NCBI GenBank assembly: GCA_014706295.1
Contig: JACSVZ010000002.1
Coordinates: forward strand, 18,894,494-18,958,493
DNA: 64,000 nt
Reading direction: 5' to 3'
Origin: Lycocorax pyrrhopterus obiensis
Taxonomy: Eukaryota; Chordata; Aves; Passeriformes; Paradisaeidae
This document shows, piece after piece, positions 1 through 12,292 of this stretch. A program made the translations under genes and the position numbers. The notes under the pieces were generated by a model, which was not told where the DNA came from, ran no database searches, and saw only the letters and a list, made by a program, of their open reading frames with translations. Position 1 is the stretch's first letter; every line of letters starts with the position of its first letter.

Positions 1-2079
1 TGGGGAAAGGAATAGTCTAAGAAAATAGCTAGAAACTGGAGCAAGACAAATTCATGTGTGAGGGAAGCACACATTTTTAGGATGCTGCCCAGGGAAATGG
101 CTAATTCACTGTTATTGCCGGTTTTAAACCTTCCTGGAAATTATGCTTTTGTCAGACACAAGTTATTGGGTGAAATCTAATGGCCAATCTTGAACAAAAT
201 GTATGTTTGTAGATTCATAGAATTGAACACTGAGGGTCACAGTTTCTTCTGTTTAGTCCAAACTCAGTGACAGGTCAAGCAGCATGTGAAGCAAGAAGCA
301 CGGGTACACTCCCCTGAAGCTGCTGTTCAGTTTTTTATTTTCCTTCCGTGTATCTGGAGTTGTTACTGACAAAGTACCTCCGGAGCAAAGCATCTTTGCA
401 TTATTATTTATGTTCAGGTTTAAAGTCTCAAATCCATGCCCTTGTCTTTTTTTTTTTTTCCTTGAGGAGTTTGCCCCTTATCCATGGAATAACAAGCACG
501 TTCTCGGTGCTGATATTTTCCCTGCTGAACCTGCCTTACAGATAGCATGAACAGTGCAGTTATGCCTATTAGTCACAGTGCTCGGCCTTGGTGTTAGACT
601 AATTTGGAAAGACTTCCTGCATAGCAAGAAACAGCAGGATTTGATCATAGTCGGAGATCCATTACAACATGCAGCAAGGCTCTTTAAGGAGCCCTTATCA
701 CCTGGGACATTTAAAAATTGCGCTCAAGAGACATCAGTAAAAAACACAGAAAGAAACAGTCCATTCAAAGGAAGTACGATTACTCGATCTGCTGGATCTT
801 TTCCATCACTGAATTCTATGACACTGATTTGATTAAATAGTAATAACAAAAAAAATCTGGCAAAACGGGGAGAACGGACAGCAAATATTGACTCTTTAAC
901 TGCACTATTTTGTGGAATATTAAATTAATGTTCCCACATGATGTCCAGGCATCAATCCTGATCTCCCTGGAGTCAATGGTGACATTTCTATTGCCTTCCT
1001 TGGAAGAGGACTATTTATCTGAGGGCATCTTTATCAAAATAAACACAATGAAATAGATTGTACTCGAAAATATTTTGAGCTTCCTTTTGCTTGATTTGAA
1101 CAATTGCTTTGGTCCTAGGTTATTAAATCTTGACTTTACCCCAAGAGAGGTTGCTGTTGTATTACTATCCTCTTTCCTTTGCTGCAGGGATAATCAAACA
1201 TTTCAATAGCTTTCTGTTGACTGTGAGACTATAGTTACTTTTAACCCTTTTTCAGCCTAGTCAAAAAAAATGTTAATGAAAATATCTCCAGACAGCTCTT
1301 GGTCAACCTAAATATCAATTAGACTTTAAAAAACCCTAGTGCTCTAAGTACCCCAGGTATTGATGCACTTTGTACGGAAAAGAAAATCACCTTGTGAAAT
1401 GTGAGTGCCAGTACCTGGCAAATACACAGATTTTGATTACATCTTCTGTTTTAAAATGCCACCCTGGAGCCCACAGATCACACCTTGGGCTCACAGAAAA
1501 GGAAATTTTCTCCTTTTTTAACAAAATGAAACATACTGATTTTCAAATGAGCACTACAGGGGGAAAAAATGTGCATTTTCTCTGGTTTACATGGGACAGG
1601 TTTTTTTTCCTGCCTTCTTGTAACCCCCTTTTTTTTTGCCCCATGGAAACATCCCCACAGTAAGATTCATGGCTGTTTACATGAATGTCTAACTCTATTA
1701 GCTGCCAAGAGGGACAGCTCTACATTTACCCAGTTATTCTTTGGTTTTAACTAATGTAGCTGTCACTGATTTTTTTCCTTTAGTTCCCAGGACAAAAGTA
1801 AGTAGTACTGGGAAAATGTGGTTGATTTTCCAAATGTCTTTCTGTAGGATCCTGTAAGTATTAGTAATCAGAAGCGTGCAAGGTGTGAGTCCTGTTATAA
1901 GACCTTTTAGGTAATAATGATATGCATTTATATACTGTTATTTAGGCAGTCAAGTTACCAATAAATACAGATCAACATAACAAACTCAGAGCAGGAATTT
2001 TTCATCTGCGTCTTAGCAAAAAACCCTTCCCTAATGAGTGGATCATTTACTTTCCTCATTCAGCGGTATAACAAAATGG
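1..2079. other. AT-rich non-coding stretch, no gene seen
   Basis: Open frames on both strands are below 100 codons and match no protein I know. Besides a possible decayed CR1 fragment near 211-290, I see only short T or A runs, for example around 450 and 1620. It leads directly into the CpG island that starts near 2080. Confidence 0.6.
211..290 (-). mobile_element. possible decayed CR1 3' fragment
   Basis: The stretch starts with GATTCATAGAATTG and continues to TTTAGTCCAAACTCAGTG followed by GGTCAAGCAG. This resembles the complement of a CR1 3' end (terminal repeat, then the 'tagtccaac...cagggtca' block). The match is short and broken, so a chance resemblance is possible. Confidence 0.3.
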
Positions 2080-3110
2080 CAGGGCCTCTAATCACCCGGC
2101 TTAATGAAAGTTTCCGGGGTGGAGAAGGCAGGGAAGGGTTAAGCCGCCTGCCTTCCAGCCTCTTCCGAGGGGGTGGGTGCAGAGGAAGGAGCGTGGCCTT
2201 TTTCTAAGCACAGAGGGGTGCGAAGGGAAAGCCCACTGGCTGTGTCGACTGTTTGGTCAGAGGAAAAAGCTTTGTTTGGTGTCACTTTGTGTATTAATGA
2301 ACCATGCCTTAAGGGAAGGGCCTACAAGAGATTTGGGAGTTTCTCGGGCAGGCAGGAGTCTCCCTGGGCTGCGAGGGAGCCCGGCACTCCGGAGGGATGC
2401 TCCGGAGGGATGCTGAGACCCCCGCGGTACGCGGGCACAAAGCAGGCAGGACACGGTTCTGTAGCCGTCCTTCGGGAACACAAGTTATCCCATCAGGACC
2501 CCCTCGTACGTGTTCCTTTTCCAGACCAGGCTCCCTACGAGTCCGCCTGCTGTTCCAGCTCCATCCCCGGCTCTCCCGGCCCCTGCTCAGCCCCTCGCGG
2601 GGTGACCGGGGGAGCGGCACCGCCTACCCCTGCCCCGGGGTAGCGCAGCCCCGGCTTTCGCCCATCTCTTACAGGAACATCGCGTCTTTAGGGCTGCGGG
2701 TACCGTTTTCCGAGGATGGAGCCGCCCACGCGTGGGAGCTCCGGGCAGCGGCGGGCGGCGCGGGAGCGCTTGGCTCCATTCCTGCGGAAAACCGGGCTCG
2801 AACCGCAACAACCGGGTTCAAAGGCCGGAGAGGCTGCGGTGGCTCGGGGGCATCTCCTGCGGGGACCGCGCCGTCGGTTTGATCCACGGGCTTAAAAACA
2901 CACATGGGGGAACTTTCCCCCCGTCCCCGCCTGTCCCCGAGCAGCCCAGGCTCCCGAAGAGGCTGCTTGCGGGCAGTTTGGCTCTCCGGCAGGAGCTGCT
3001 GCAGGTCAGCTGCCCCCCACTCGCTTTCCCTCTCCCGCTTTTCTGCGGACCCTCCCCAAACCCACCCTCGGCTCCTTCCATACATCCAGTGTCGTGAATG
3101 CAGCGAATGA
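2080..3110. promoter_or_regulatory. CpG island 1, no recognised gene attached
   Basis: The sequence changes sharply from AT-rich to GC-rich. I count about 31 CpG dinucleotides in the 240 bp from 2641 to 2880, far above the CpG-depleted background. Several overlapping frames are open on both strands (up to about 160 codons), as expected where stops are scarce, and none resembles a known protein. Islands like this usually mark a promoter in birds, so a first exon or non-coding RNA start is plausible. Direction cannot be told from sequence alone. CpG density falls off after about 3060, and a (CT)n run follows at 3500. Confidence 0.75.
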
Positions 3111-6100
3111 ACCAGGAGTACCGGTTGTGGTATTCACCAGGAGTTCAGAAGACTCCTTTTGGGAAACTAAGGATGACACAAAACTGGGAGTTACGTATCC
3201 ACAGCTAAATTTAACCCAGAGTCTCAACGAGATAAATATTTCCCTAAAAACAACCTAATTCATTGCACAAACCTGCTTAATGTTTTAGCTGTTTAATGAC
3301 TACCGAATCAAGCCTTGCGTAGAAAGAAAAAAACCAACCCAACAAATCCTATTTGTGATTGTGCAGTTAATTAAAGACTGTCTTATAGGGTGCGCACAAA
3401 AACAACTAAATGAAAACCACACAAGCAGTCTTATGCCAGCATCCTAACTCTTCAGTACTTTTCATTGTAGGCTGGGTTTTCTAAAGGTGAAAACAATCGC
3501 TCTCTCTCTCTCTCTCTCCACCCCCCTCAAGTGGAATTCCCAGCGACGGCAGCAGCAGCATTCCTCGTTAGCAGGATCTGAAACCTGAACCTTTAGCCGG
3601 GCACCACAGCTTGAGTTACAGGACTAACCGCGCGAGTTCCATCCAGGACCACAGCCTTCTTTCGGGTGTGGAGAAGGGCTTCCCGGTGTCAGGCTGTGCT
3701 GTGCACCCCCCGTTACCCCTGTCATCCTCCCGGCTTGCAGCTGCTCCCATAGGAGTCTCTTGGCCTGGCCTTTGGTTGAAATGTGCAGTTATTTTTGGTG
3801 TGTCGCCACCATTTTTGTTGAGAATGTGACTGACGGGAATGTTCGTAGTTTGTATCTTGGCCAAATCATAACATAAAGTCATGAGAGTGAGAAAAGTTTT
3901 TTTTTTTTTCTGGTTCTGAGTCTTTCCTTTTGCTAGAATTCTCAAATCTTTTGCAAGCAAGTTAAAGGTCTTATAAATTCCCTATTATTCCTAAAGTATC
4001 CTATAAAGCAAAGCGCTTGGCAGCACAAATACTAAGATAACCACTTAATTAGTTTACCAGTATTTTAATTGAATTTTATAAATTCCAAGGCACAATGGAC
4101 AAGTTGTTTGCTGCTTGTGGGCTCCATTCTTACTTTAAAGTTGTTACCACTTCTGGCATGATAATGGACAGATTTTATTATTACTGGCTGTGTCTGTATG
4201 TGAAAATCAACTACTAGACCGGTTCTTTTTTTTAGAGAAGCAAATAGGGAAGACTGCTTCTATGTGCTCTTTGCAACAGGTCTACTCTTTCCTGTCAGAT
4301 TTCTGCAGGCTACTGCTGATTTTACTAAAACTGAAATGCTTACTTTGACTTTGCATTGTGCATTATTTTAATGGCAGAAGATGGCATATAAACACCTTTT
4401 GTCTACTTTCCCTCCTACTGGGCTTGCAACATCAAAGATAGTCCCATTCATCTTTGTTTCAAGGCGGGCTGTAAGTTTTCATCTGGCAGGGTTGTTGAAA
4501 ATCAAACTGACTGTACTTGATCACAGTGGGATCTGCATGAAAATCCATCTACAAGTTGAGCTGTAATACTTACCTGTCTAGGTCAATTTGAGAACAACAA
4601 GGATGATAAGCACATAAAACTGAAATACTGTTGTTTCACAGTAGGACTGTTCCACCACCAGTGTAGCAGATAAGGCTTATTTAAGTAACTGTGGAGCTGC
4701 GTGCAAAGCCATGTGATTTTATCCCAGAGATTCTTAGATGCAATTCCTTGTGATAATTTGTCTCTCCACTTGTCCTGACTTTGTATTCCACATCGCCTGG
4801 GAATTACCCCAGATGAGGAAGGAGGATTAAGGTATGTGAAGGAATATTGTGGAAGTGTCAATCGAGGTTTCTTTTGAACAAGGGAAGAGCAAAAAAAATC
4901 CATGCGTGTGTCTTGGCGTCATGTGAAGAAAACTGCAGGTTTCCAGTGGAGCTCAAGCTGTCACTGCAAGGCTGATGGGTGGAGGTTCAGCTTCAGTTTG
5001 TGGCCAGGGAGTCTTGTGTGAATCCATGTCTTGTTGTTGGTTATAGCAGCAGACCCAGCAGCAGATCACACATTTGTTTACACCTTGTTATTCTATCAAT
5101 TATACAAGTTATATACGCAGAACTGTGAAAAAATGAGAGAAATGCTCTCCCTTTTCAAAATGAAATGACAGAGTGCTACGAAAATGAAATGTTTTGCCAA
5201 GTTTCTGCACCCTAATTTATCAAATAACCTAAATATATTAAACAAATAGGCGCAACAATTCTTTTTTTTCCCCTGAGAGTCAGCCTTGCTTTAAAAAAAA
5301 TGTTTCTTTTGACCTAGATATGCTGACACTGCATAGACATGAGTAATGCTAAAGAAGCTACTCCCATGAGTAAGTTTTGGACATCATGTACTTATTTGGA
5401 AATTCAGCCATTAGCTATGCATCTTCCATAATTTGAGAAAGTTTGCCAGATATATGTTTATATGTGCTTTAGTGGCTGAGCCAGTCTTACTGCCTATAAC
5501 TTAAGCTATCTAAATCTTTCCATTATGTGGCCATGCTTATACCTCAGCCAAACTTTAACTACTGGGACTGAGACTTTCCAAAGAAATATTAAGCCTGAGG
5601 CAGAATTTGCAATGGAAAACTTCAGCTAAAACATTTTAGATTTCTCTAAAAAGAACAGAAAGAAATTTGTTTGTTTGGCTCATGTTAAAAAGCAAATAAA
5701 GAAAAAAGTTTCCAAATCCTACAGAAAAGCTGATGTTTTTTTCTGTAGCAGAGTCACAATCCAGTCTTTGGGAGAACAACAGTATCTGGAAAGAGAGTTC
5801 TAGCTGCTCCTGAGAAAATGTGTGGGAGTTTAGCTGGGCCATGATCCTCGGAGCAGTTACAGCTTGTGTGTGTTTGGGCTTTTGCGCTCCAGTCTCCCGA
5901 GAATTTGACCTGATTGGAGTCCTTGTTCTTCCCAGCCTTAGAGGATGCCATGGAGCTGAGGTCTCTGGATGGGCTGGGACAGCACCCCAGAGCATCCCAT
6001 GTTTTTGGGCCAGGTGGGTTGGGAGGAGAGGGGTTATGGGATGCTGCCTATCCTTTCCATGAAGGAAATTCCCATTAGGAAGTTTTATACAAAAATAAGT

Positions 6101-9100
6101 GGGGGTTGTAAAGTCAAGTCCTCAGGAATTAGGAAATGCCAGAGTGATGTTTCCTGTGCTGTCTTCCTTCTTTGTCTCCTTTCTGTGTAGCCGTTATGAT
6201 GCAACCTTGGGGCACTCAAACTGCTTTTACAGGTTTCTCATTTAAGTTCTGCTTAAATTCTTTTCTTCTGATAATTAATAATAATTGAAAAAATTGTTTA
6301 GCAGAGATAGCTTGATGGCTGTGCATATTACAGAGTAAAAATTGATTTTCTTTCTTGAGCAAAATGTGGCTTTTTTAAATGAAGTTCTAGTGCTGTTGAA
6401 ACTGAGTATCCTGTGACTCTAACAGAGATAGACATCAGTAAATGAACTGGGTCTGTCAGAGCTGTTGTCTCTCTTCCTTGTCTTTTGTTTGTTGCCGTCT
6501 TGTCATTTTTGATCGGTTTCGGTCCTTATTTTAATGTTGTAGCAAGGAGATCAGTATTCAGCAAAACAAAAAAAAAAAGCTAGCTAAAATGGAGCAGTTT
6601 ATGCTGCCCTAAAGAGGAAGGAAGGATGCCTCTTCCTGCCTAACCGATGGCGTGCTCTGCAAGGCGTTACTTATTGCTCTGCTTTCCCCTGCCTGTTTCC
6701 TGGAGGAGGTAGAAAGCAAATGATAAACGTCCTTGGCTAAAACTTGCACGAATTAGGTTACAGAGACAAATTACTCCCCAGATCTTTTATTATGCATCCT
6801 TGTCAGATTTTTTCTAAAATTAAAAAATAGGAATTCTGTGTATTCCTGCTCCATTATTGCCTGCAAATCTAAAAATTAAACATATCAAAGCAGAATAGAT
6901 TTTAATTGTGTCAGAAACATGTTACACTTTTTTCCAAAAACAAAGAAGTCTGAGTGAGGAAGATATAACAACAGTGATGAAGTTCCTACTTTCATACTGT
7001 ACCACCACAGATGCGGCACCATGGGCTGAACCACAGCAACATGGATTTCATCAATGTGTCTGTAACAATCCATGCTTCAGCAGCTCTGCTGTTACCTACT
7101 TTCAGACAAGTTATACACAAGAAAGGGGTGATTTCCAGATTTTTAAGTCCTTGAAATTAATCTATATGAACTCCAGGTGGTTACTCTCTTGAACTATATT
7201 TGAACTGCGGTCTCCTTTGATAGACATTGTTGTACATAAGAAGTAAATAGGATCCTCAGGTCAGTCTTGTCCGGTGCAGAGAAACCAGAGGGAGCCTGTG
7301 CACACTCGTGCCCTGCAAACAGCAGTCACGTTTTCCTTTTGTTTTCTCTTGCACTGAGAATGTTTATCCGGCTAGTTTGTGAATCCAACTCCATGGATGT
7401 CTTGCTAGGCTGTGCTTGATAAGGAGTTGCTACAGGCTGTTTTGAGCCTGTGTACACTGAATTCCTTATTGAGTAAATGTAAATGAGAGGATTTGAGGAC
7501 TTCCACAACAATTGAACTCTTCAGTTCTGTAGCAAACCTCATTTAATCTGTGAAACTCATCAAAGAACACCTACCAGCCTCACCAGTTTGGATGTCACCA
7601 GGAGACTTTGGGGCATTGCAAACTCCTGCACATTGAGGGGTGGTATTGAAAACCTGAACAAAACATGTCTCAAAAACTGTTAATTTGTTTTACTCATCAG
7701 CTTTTCTTCTTCCTTTGTCTAAAAAAATCATTTTCTTAAAGAACAAGATAGTGCTGTTGGTTTTGATAATGTGCTCAAAGGTTTTATAGATGTGGTATCT
7801 TCTGTGTAGAAACCTGTGGTTTGGCTGGTTTCTTTCTTTGTTTTGTACTCTTTCTGGTGGTGCTCTGAAACCCTTAGCCAGTCCTTGCTGATGTTATGCT
7901 CAGGATACAGCTCCTTACAGGCTACTAATTGTTTCTTGAGGTTTAAGTCTAAAAGCTTAAAGATCTTTGTCATCCTTAATGTGTCTTATGAAATATGTGA
8001 AGGCTTTTTTAGTACTCAGAAACAATACCTTGAACTGAACCTGGTTAGTTCTTTAATTTAAAAAACTCTGTAGATTCTTCAGAATTTCTAAATTGTGCCC
8101 GATTTGTTCCAGGTTGAGAAGACACTCTGAAGGACTGAAGTGATCCAAAGATGGAATTTATTTTCTTGGTCCTTTGATTCCATCCTTACCCAAGATTGTA
8201 CAAATTAAAATTGTTGAAATGTCTTGCTCCTAATATTTTATCCATGTGTTTGACTTGCCTGTGCATTACATCTCATGCAGCTAGTGCATGTTTTTATGTC
8301 TCTTTTGGGCTTTTGAGGGTGTGCAGGTAGAGTTCTCCAGGACTAGGCATGTTGTCCAGTTAAACTAACCTTGAGAATATTACGTAACTTCACTCTTACC
8401 TGGTATTCAGGGAATTAAAACTGGAAACTGCCTGCCAGGAGCACTCCTCAGTCTAATAGCAATCCGATGTTGCACTTGATCATACCTCGACAAGCTCCCC
8501 GTTACTCCCGGAGGATGGACTGGTGTGGCATTGGCATTACCACAGCTGTGCTGATTTCTTCCTGTCACTGCCCTGCACCAAGGCTTCTGTTAAGTCAATC
8601 TCTAGCTTGTACTGGCCAGGCTGCCTCAACACCTTCCTCCTCTGTTGCTGTCGGAGGTTTTGGGACGCTGTCTCCACCACCTGATTATTCGCTAGCTGCA
8701 CCTCCTGCGCAGCCTTAGTGATGCTCCCGTGCACAGCTCATTCCTTGCTTCAGCCTGTGACATTTTAGTGCTGAACAGCAATCTTGTTCTTGTACAAGAA
8801 CCCAGATATCACCACATTCAGGAAGAGCTGGATTTCCACTGTTGCCTACAGTGGGTGCTCAGTAACAGCCATTATTTTTGTTTGTATAATTCACTCTCTC
8901 TTTCCTTCCAGCACATCAGTCTATCCAAGAATTGAAGTAATTTCAGATGTCTGAGCCATCACTGTGGTGTGCTGGCTACTGATGTCCTCAAACCCAAAGG
9001 AACTCGCACAGCCCTTTGCATGGATCATACCAGCAGTTCCTGGCAGTGGCTCTTGTCTACCAGCAGCTTTGCTTCTGGACAGCCTGTGCTTAGTGCCTGC

Positions 9101-9639
9101 CAAGTATGGCCTGTGGGCACAACCTGGCCTGGGACCTAGTGGGAAAAAAGTTTCTTTTATCCACTGTAGGTCAGAGCTTCTGGCCTGTTGCCCTCTGTAA
9201 TGGGGTAGTTGCTCCACTAGGCACTATTTCTCCAAGTGCATAAAAGTTTGACAAAGGAGCCCTCCTCTGGCAGAGAATTAACCGCAAATCTCTCTAAAGT
9301 AACTGCATTTCTGTTTTTACACTTCTAATTCTTCAGCAGTAACCTGGACCAGGATCTGTGACTGTAGTAAGCAGACAATTGCCAGGGCACTAAACTACTG
9401 AAGACTTGCAAAATGGTCAGGGATTTGCAGCCTGCTTTGCTGTGGTGTTTTAACACCAGCAGGAAATTAAACCCCAAATAAGCCACTCTCCTTTCCTACC
9501 ACCTCTTCTGGTAAGGGAGAGACAAAAGCAGAGACTGGGTATGCAGAGGCTGATCCTGAGACCCTCCTGCTGCAGAGAGGGAGGAAAAATGGTGCACTTC
9601 CAGTGAGGTGCTCAGCGTTTCCTCCTGAAACCACGTCCC
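3111..9639. other. unique non-coding DNA, no gene seen
   Basis: Apart from the (CT)n run at 3500-3519 and short homopolymers, I find no recognisable repeat and no convincing exon. Open frames are at most about 120 codons and show no familiar domain. Confidence 0.55.
3500..3519. repeat. (CT)10 dinucleotide microsatellite
   Basis: Ten uninterrupted CT units, followed by a CCACCCCCC tract. It is a homopyrimidine/homopurine run about 400 bp from the edge of CpG island 1. Confidence 0.95.
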
Positions 9640-10270
9640 CAGGGATGGGGTGGAAGGTACAGACTAACATCAGGGCCACGCCCACACAGCGCTAAGCCCC
9701 GGCCCCAGTCTGTGACCAGGACATTGCTTATGCCAAGACATGGGACGCCAGGCTGCTTTCTCTTCCTGAGGGAAAGCACAGGAGCTCAGCTTGGTGCAGG
9801 GTGGCAGCCCCTGGCAGCACTCGTGCTGCTCCTTGCTCGTCTCTGCTGGGTGTCAGCAATCCAGGGTCCGGGCTGTTCTGCTGGCTGTTCCGGCCAGCTC
9901 TGCCCTTTTCCAGTAGCCTCTTGTGGCAGCAGCACCCCTGCTGGGCTGAGCTGGGCAGCTTGTGCCCAGACCGCAGAGGTTGTCACCTCCCTCGTGCGAG
10001 CACCAAGCTGGCTGTGGCCTGCTCCAGGCACTGCCCTGGCCCCCTGCCCTCCTGTGCCAGGGGTGATGCAGACCCCGCAGCCTGCTGGGCTCTCCTCTGT
10101 GAGGATCTTCTGCCGCCCTGGGAGAACGGGGCCAAGCCCCCTCCTCCCGCCCCTCTCTGTCCCCAGTCGAGCCCTGCTGCTGCCCATCGGCCCCTCTTTG
10201 TCACCCGGCAGGGCCAACCCCGGTTTGCCGCTGGCTGTCTTGGAGGGAAGGGCACCAGTGTGTGCTAAAT
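9640..10270. other. GC-rich pocket with long bidirectional open frames
   Basis: This pocket holds the longest open frame of the window: about 213 codons on the plus strand from the ATG at 9730 to 10371. A minus-strand frame of about 189 codons (9786-10355) and another plus-strand frame of 155 codons (9801-10268) overlap it. All three being open together points to low stop density from GC content rather than selection. The plus product is rich in Leu, Pro, Ala, Cys and Ser with no domain I recognise. The ATG at 9730 has C at -3, a weak initiation context. I do not call it a gene. Confidence 0.5.
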
Positions 10271-12279
10271 TGTCTGAAGGTGATAAAAAGCGGCTGGGTG
10301 GATATTTTAAACAGAACATTTGTTGCATCTGTAAATCTGTAATAACAAATGCCAAGACAAACCTTCAGTGAGTTGATAGCCCTGTTTTGTGTTTCCAGCC
10401 CTTCAGCTCCAGCTCTTCCTGCTCCACAGAGGGAGATGCTAGTGGCACAGGCATTTGGGCCCTCAGAAACAGTCTTCAGCCAGTGGTCCAAATCCATATG
10501 ATATACCTTTAGAATTGAATTTGTGTTTTAGTTTGGGTGACTCCTCTTCCTCCTTGTGATTCAGAGAATACATTTATTGTCTTTTCTGTGCAAGAAGAAA
10601 TGCAACCTGTGCATGGATGTGTTTGTGGTCCACTGCATCCACTGCTGACCTCCTGGATATACTGGGACCATGGCTCTTTTGAGAGCCTGCATTACTCAGG
10701 ATCACGTCATCATGTTGAAATGCATGTATTCAATCTGCTGATCAATAGCAGGGAAGTGGAAGGTGTGTCCAGGTCACGAAAGCTTTCCAATGTATTCCTC
10801 ACAACTCATGGCTCCCAAAATATCTTTGTTTTTCCCTTTATCCATTTTAATTCAGCTTCCCAAAGCTCTTTGCCTTAGCTATCACTTAAAGTGTATTCAA
10901 CAAGATTTATTTACTGTCAAATTCTGTTAATTCCTAGAGAGGGATTGTTTCTTTGTTTCATGCCTAATGAACATGTTACACTGTGTTTTTGCCCAGTGAA
11001 GAAATGAGAACTGTGGTCAGAGCCTTGGTGAATAGCTTGTTGTAGGCAGGACAGGGCAGAAAAAGGGTTTCCCCTCCTTTTTACATTGGCTTTTTCTCCT
11101 ACTGGCTGGGTCAGGAGATGGTAGAACCTGGCTTTCCTTCTGTCACGGACACAGTTAACATCTGTGAGGGGTTTGGAGACAAATGCCAGAAGAAGAAGAG
11201 CTATTTAAGGTAACAGACAGTGTTGGATCAAGTGGGGTATAGACTGCCAGTGAATAAATCTTATGCAGAAATTAAAAGGTTTCCATCTGAGGTTATGTGA
11301 CATGATGTGTGCTGCAATTGGGAACTCTGATTAATTTAAACTTTATCTTCATTCTTGCCCTCTAGTTGTAACCTAGGAACCATTTTCAGGAGTTTGCAGA
11401 TTTAATAGGCTGCCTCTTTTGATGTCAGAATAACGTATTTTCCTATTAGGTTAAAACTGAGGATGGAGAGGTATTTTTATGTCTTATTTGTCTGTTTTTG
11501 CACTCATACATCAATATATCAATAAATATGGCATAGGAATAGGGTATAAATACTAAGTACATTTTATAACTTTGTTGTGTTTAGTGTAATAATTACTTGG
11601 AAAGTTGGAGCTGCTATCTAGCATGGATAGGAGTTTGCAGTATGAGCTTCCAGAAGTGAAGAGCTGGGGTTTTGCTGGTAGACTGCTGAAAAAGGAGACC
11701 CAGGGCCCCTGCAAGTTGATTCCCCGCTCCATGGTATCTTTCTCTTTAAGGTGAGAAGATGTCAGATGTCTGAAACTGGTTTCTATAGGTAGGCTGAGGA
11801 CAGTCAACCATGAATTATAATTTGTATGGTGGGAGTCCCTTAACTCTTACACTGAATCCACTTAAATGCTTGGAAATGTTAAGCTAATAAAGTTGCAGGC
11901 TGCCACTGAAATCCATCCCAGAGTCTGTCTTCAATAGCCTCCTTGTAGTGATTAATGACAGCAAGGCCGTTGCTGCTTGCAATGAAGGATTTGCTTGTAT
12001 CTGTCTGCGTTTGCAGATAGTGAAGTTTCAGATAACGGATTATAGTTCCTGTGGTTCTTTGTTGCCTAGAACACGACACAGAAATTTTACACCCCTGTAA
12101 ATTGTTGTCAAATGCTTCTATTCTGGTCTACTTATCCACGTGTTCAATTTGCATAGCTGTAACCAAGGAGTTATGGTATAATGTCGGGAGGAGAATTGGG
12201 ACCTTTGATTCCAGTGGTGTATCAGTAGTTCAGGCAGCTTTTCTCCTTCCATTTCTGGGTATGCTAGAATATAGATAGA

Positions 12280-12292
12280 TTATATATATATA
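12280..12292. repeat. short (TA)n run
   Basis: About six TA units, preceded by a small GATAGAT motif. Too short to be more than a minor simple repeat. Confidence 0.85.

Noticed and set aside
2173..3110. Several overlapping ORFs of 70-160 codons in CpG island 1
   Set aside because: They overlap in many phases on both strands, have no known domain and fit low stop density in GC-rich DNA.
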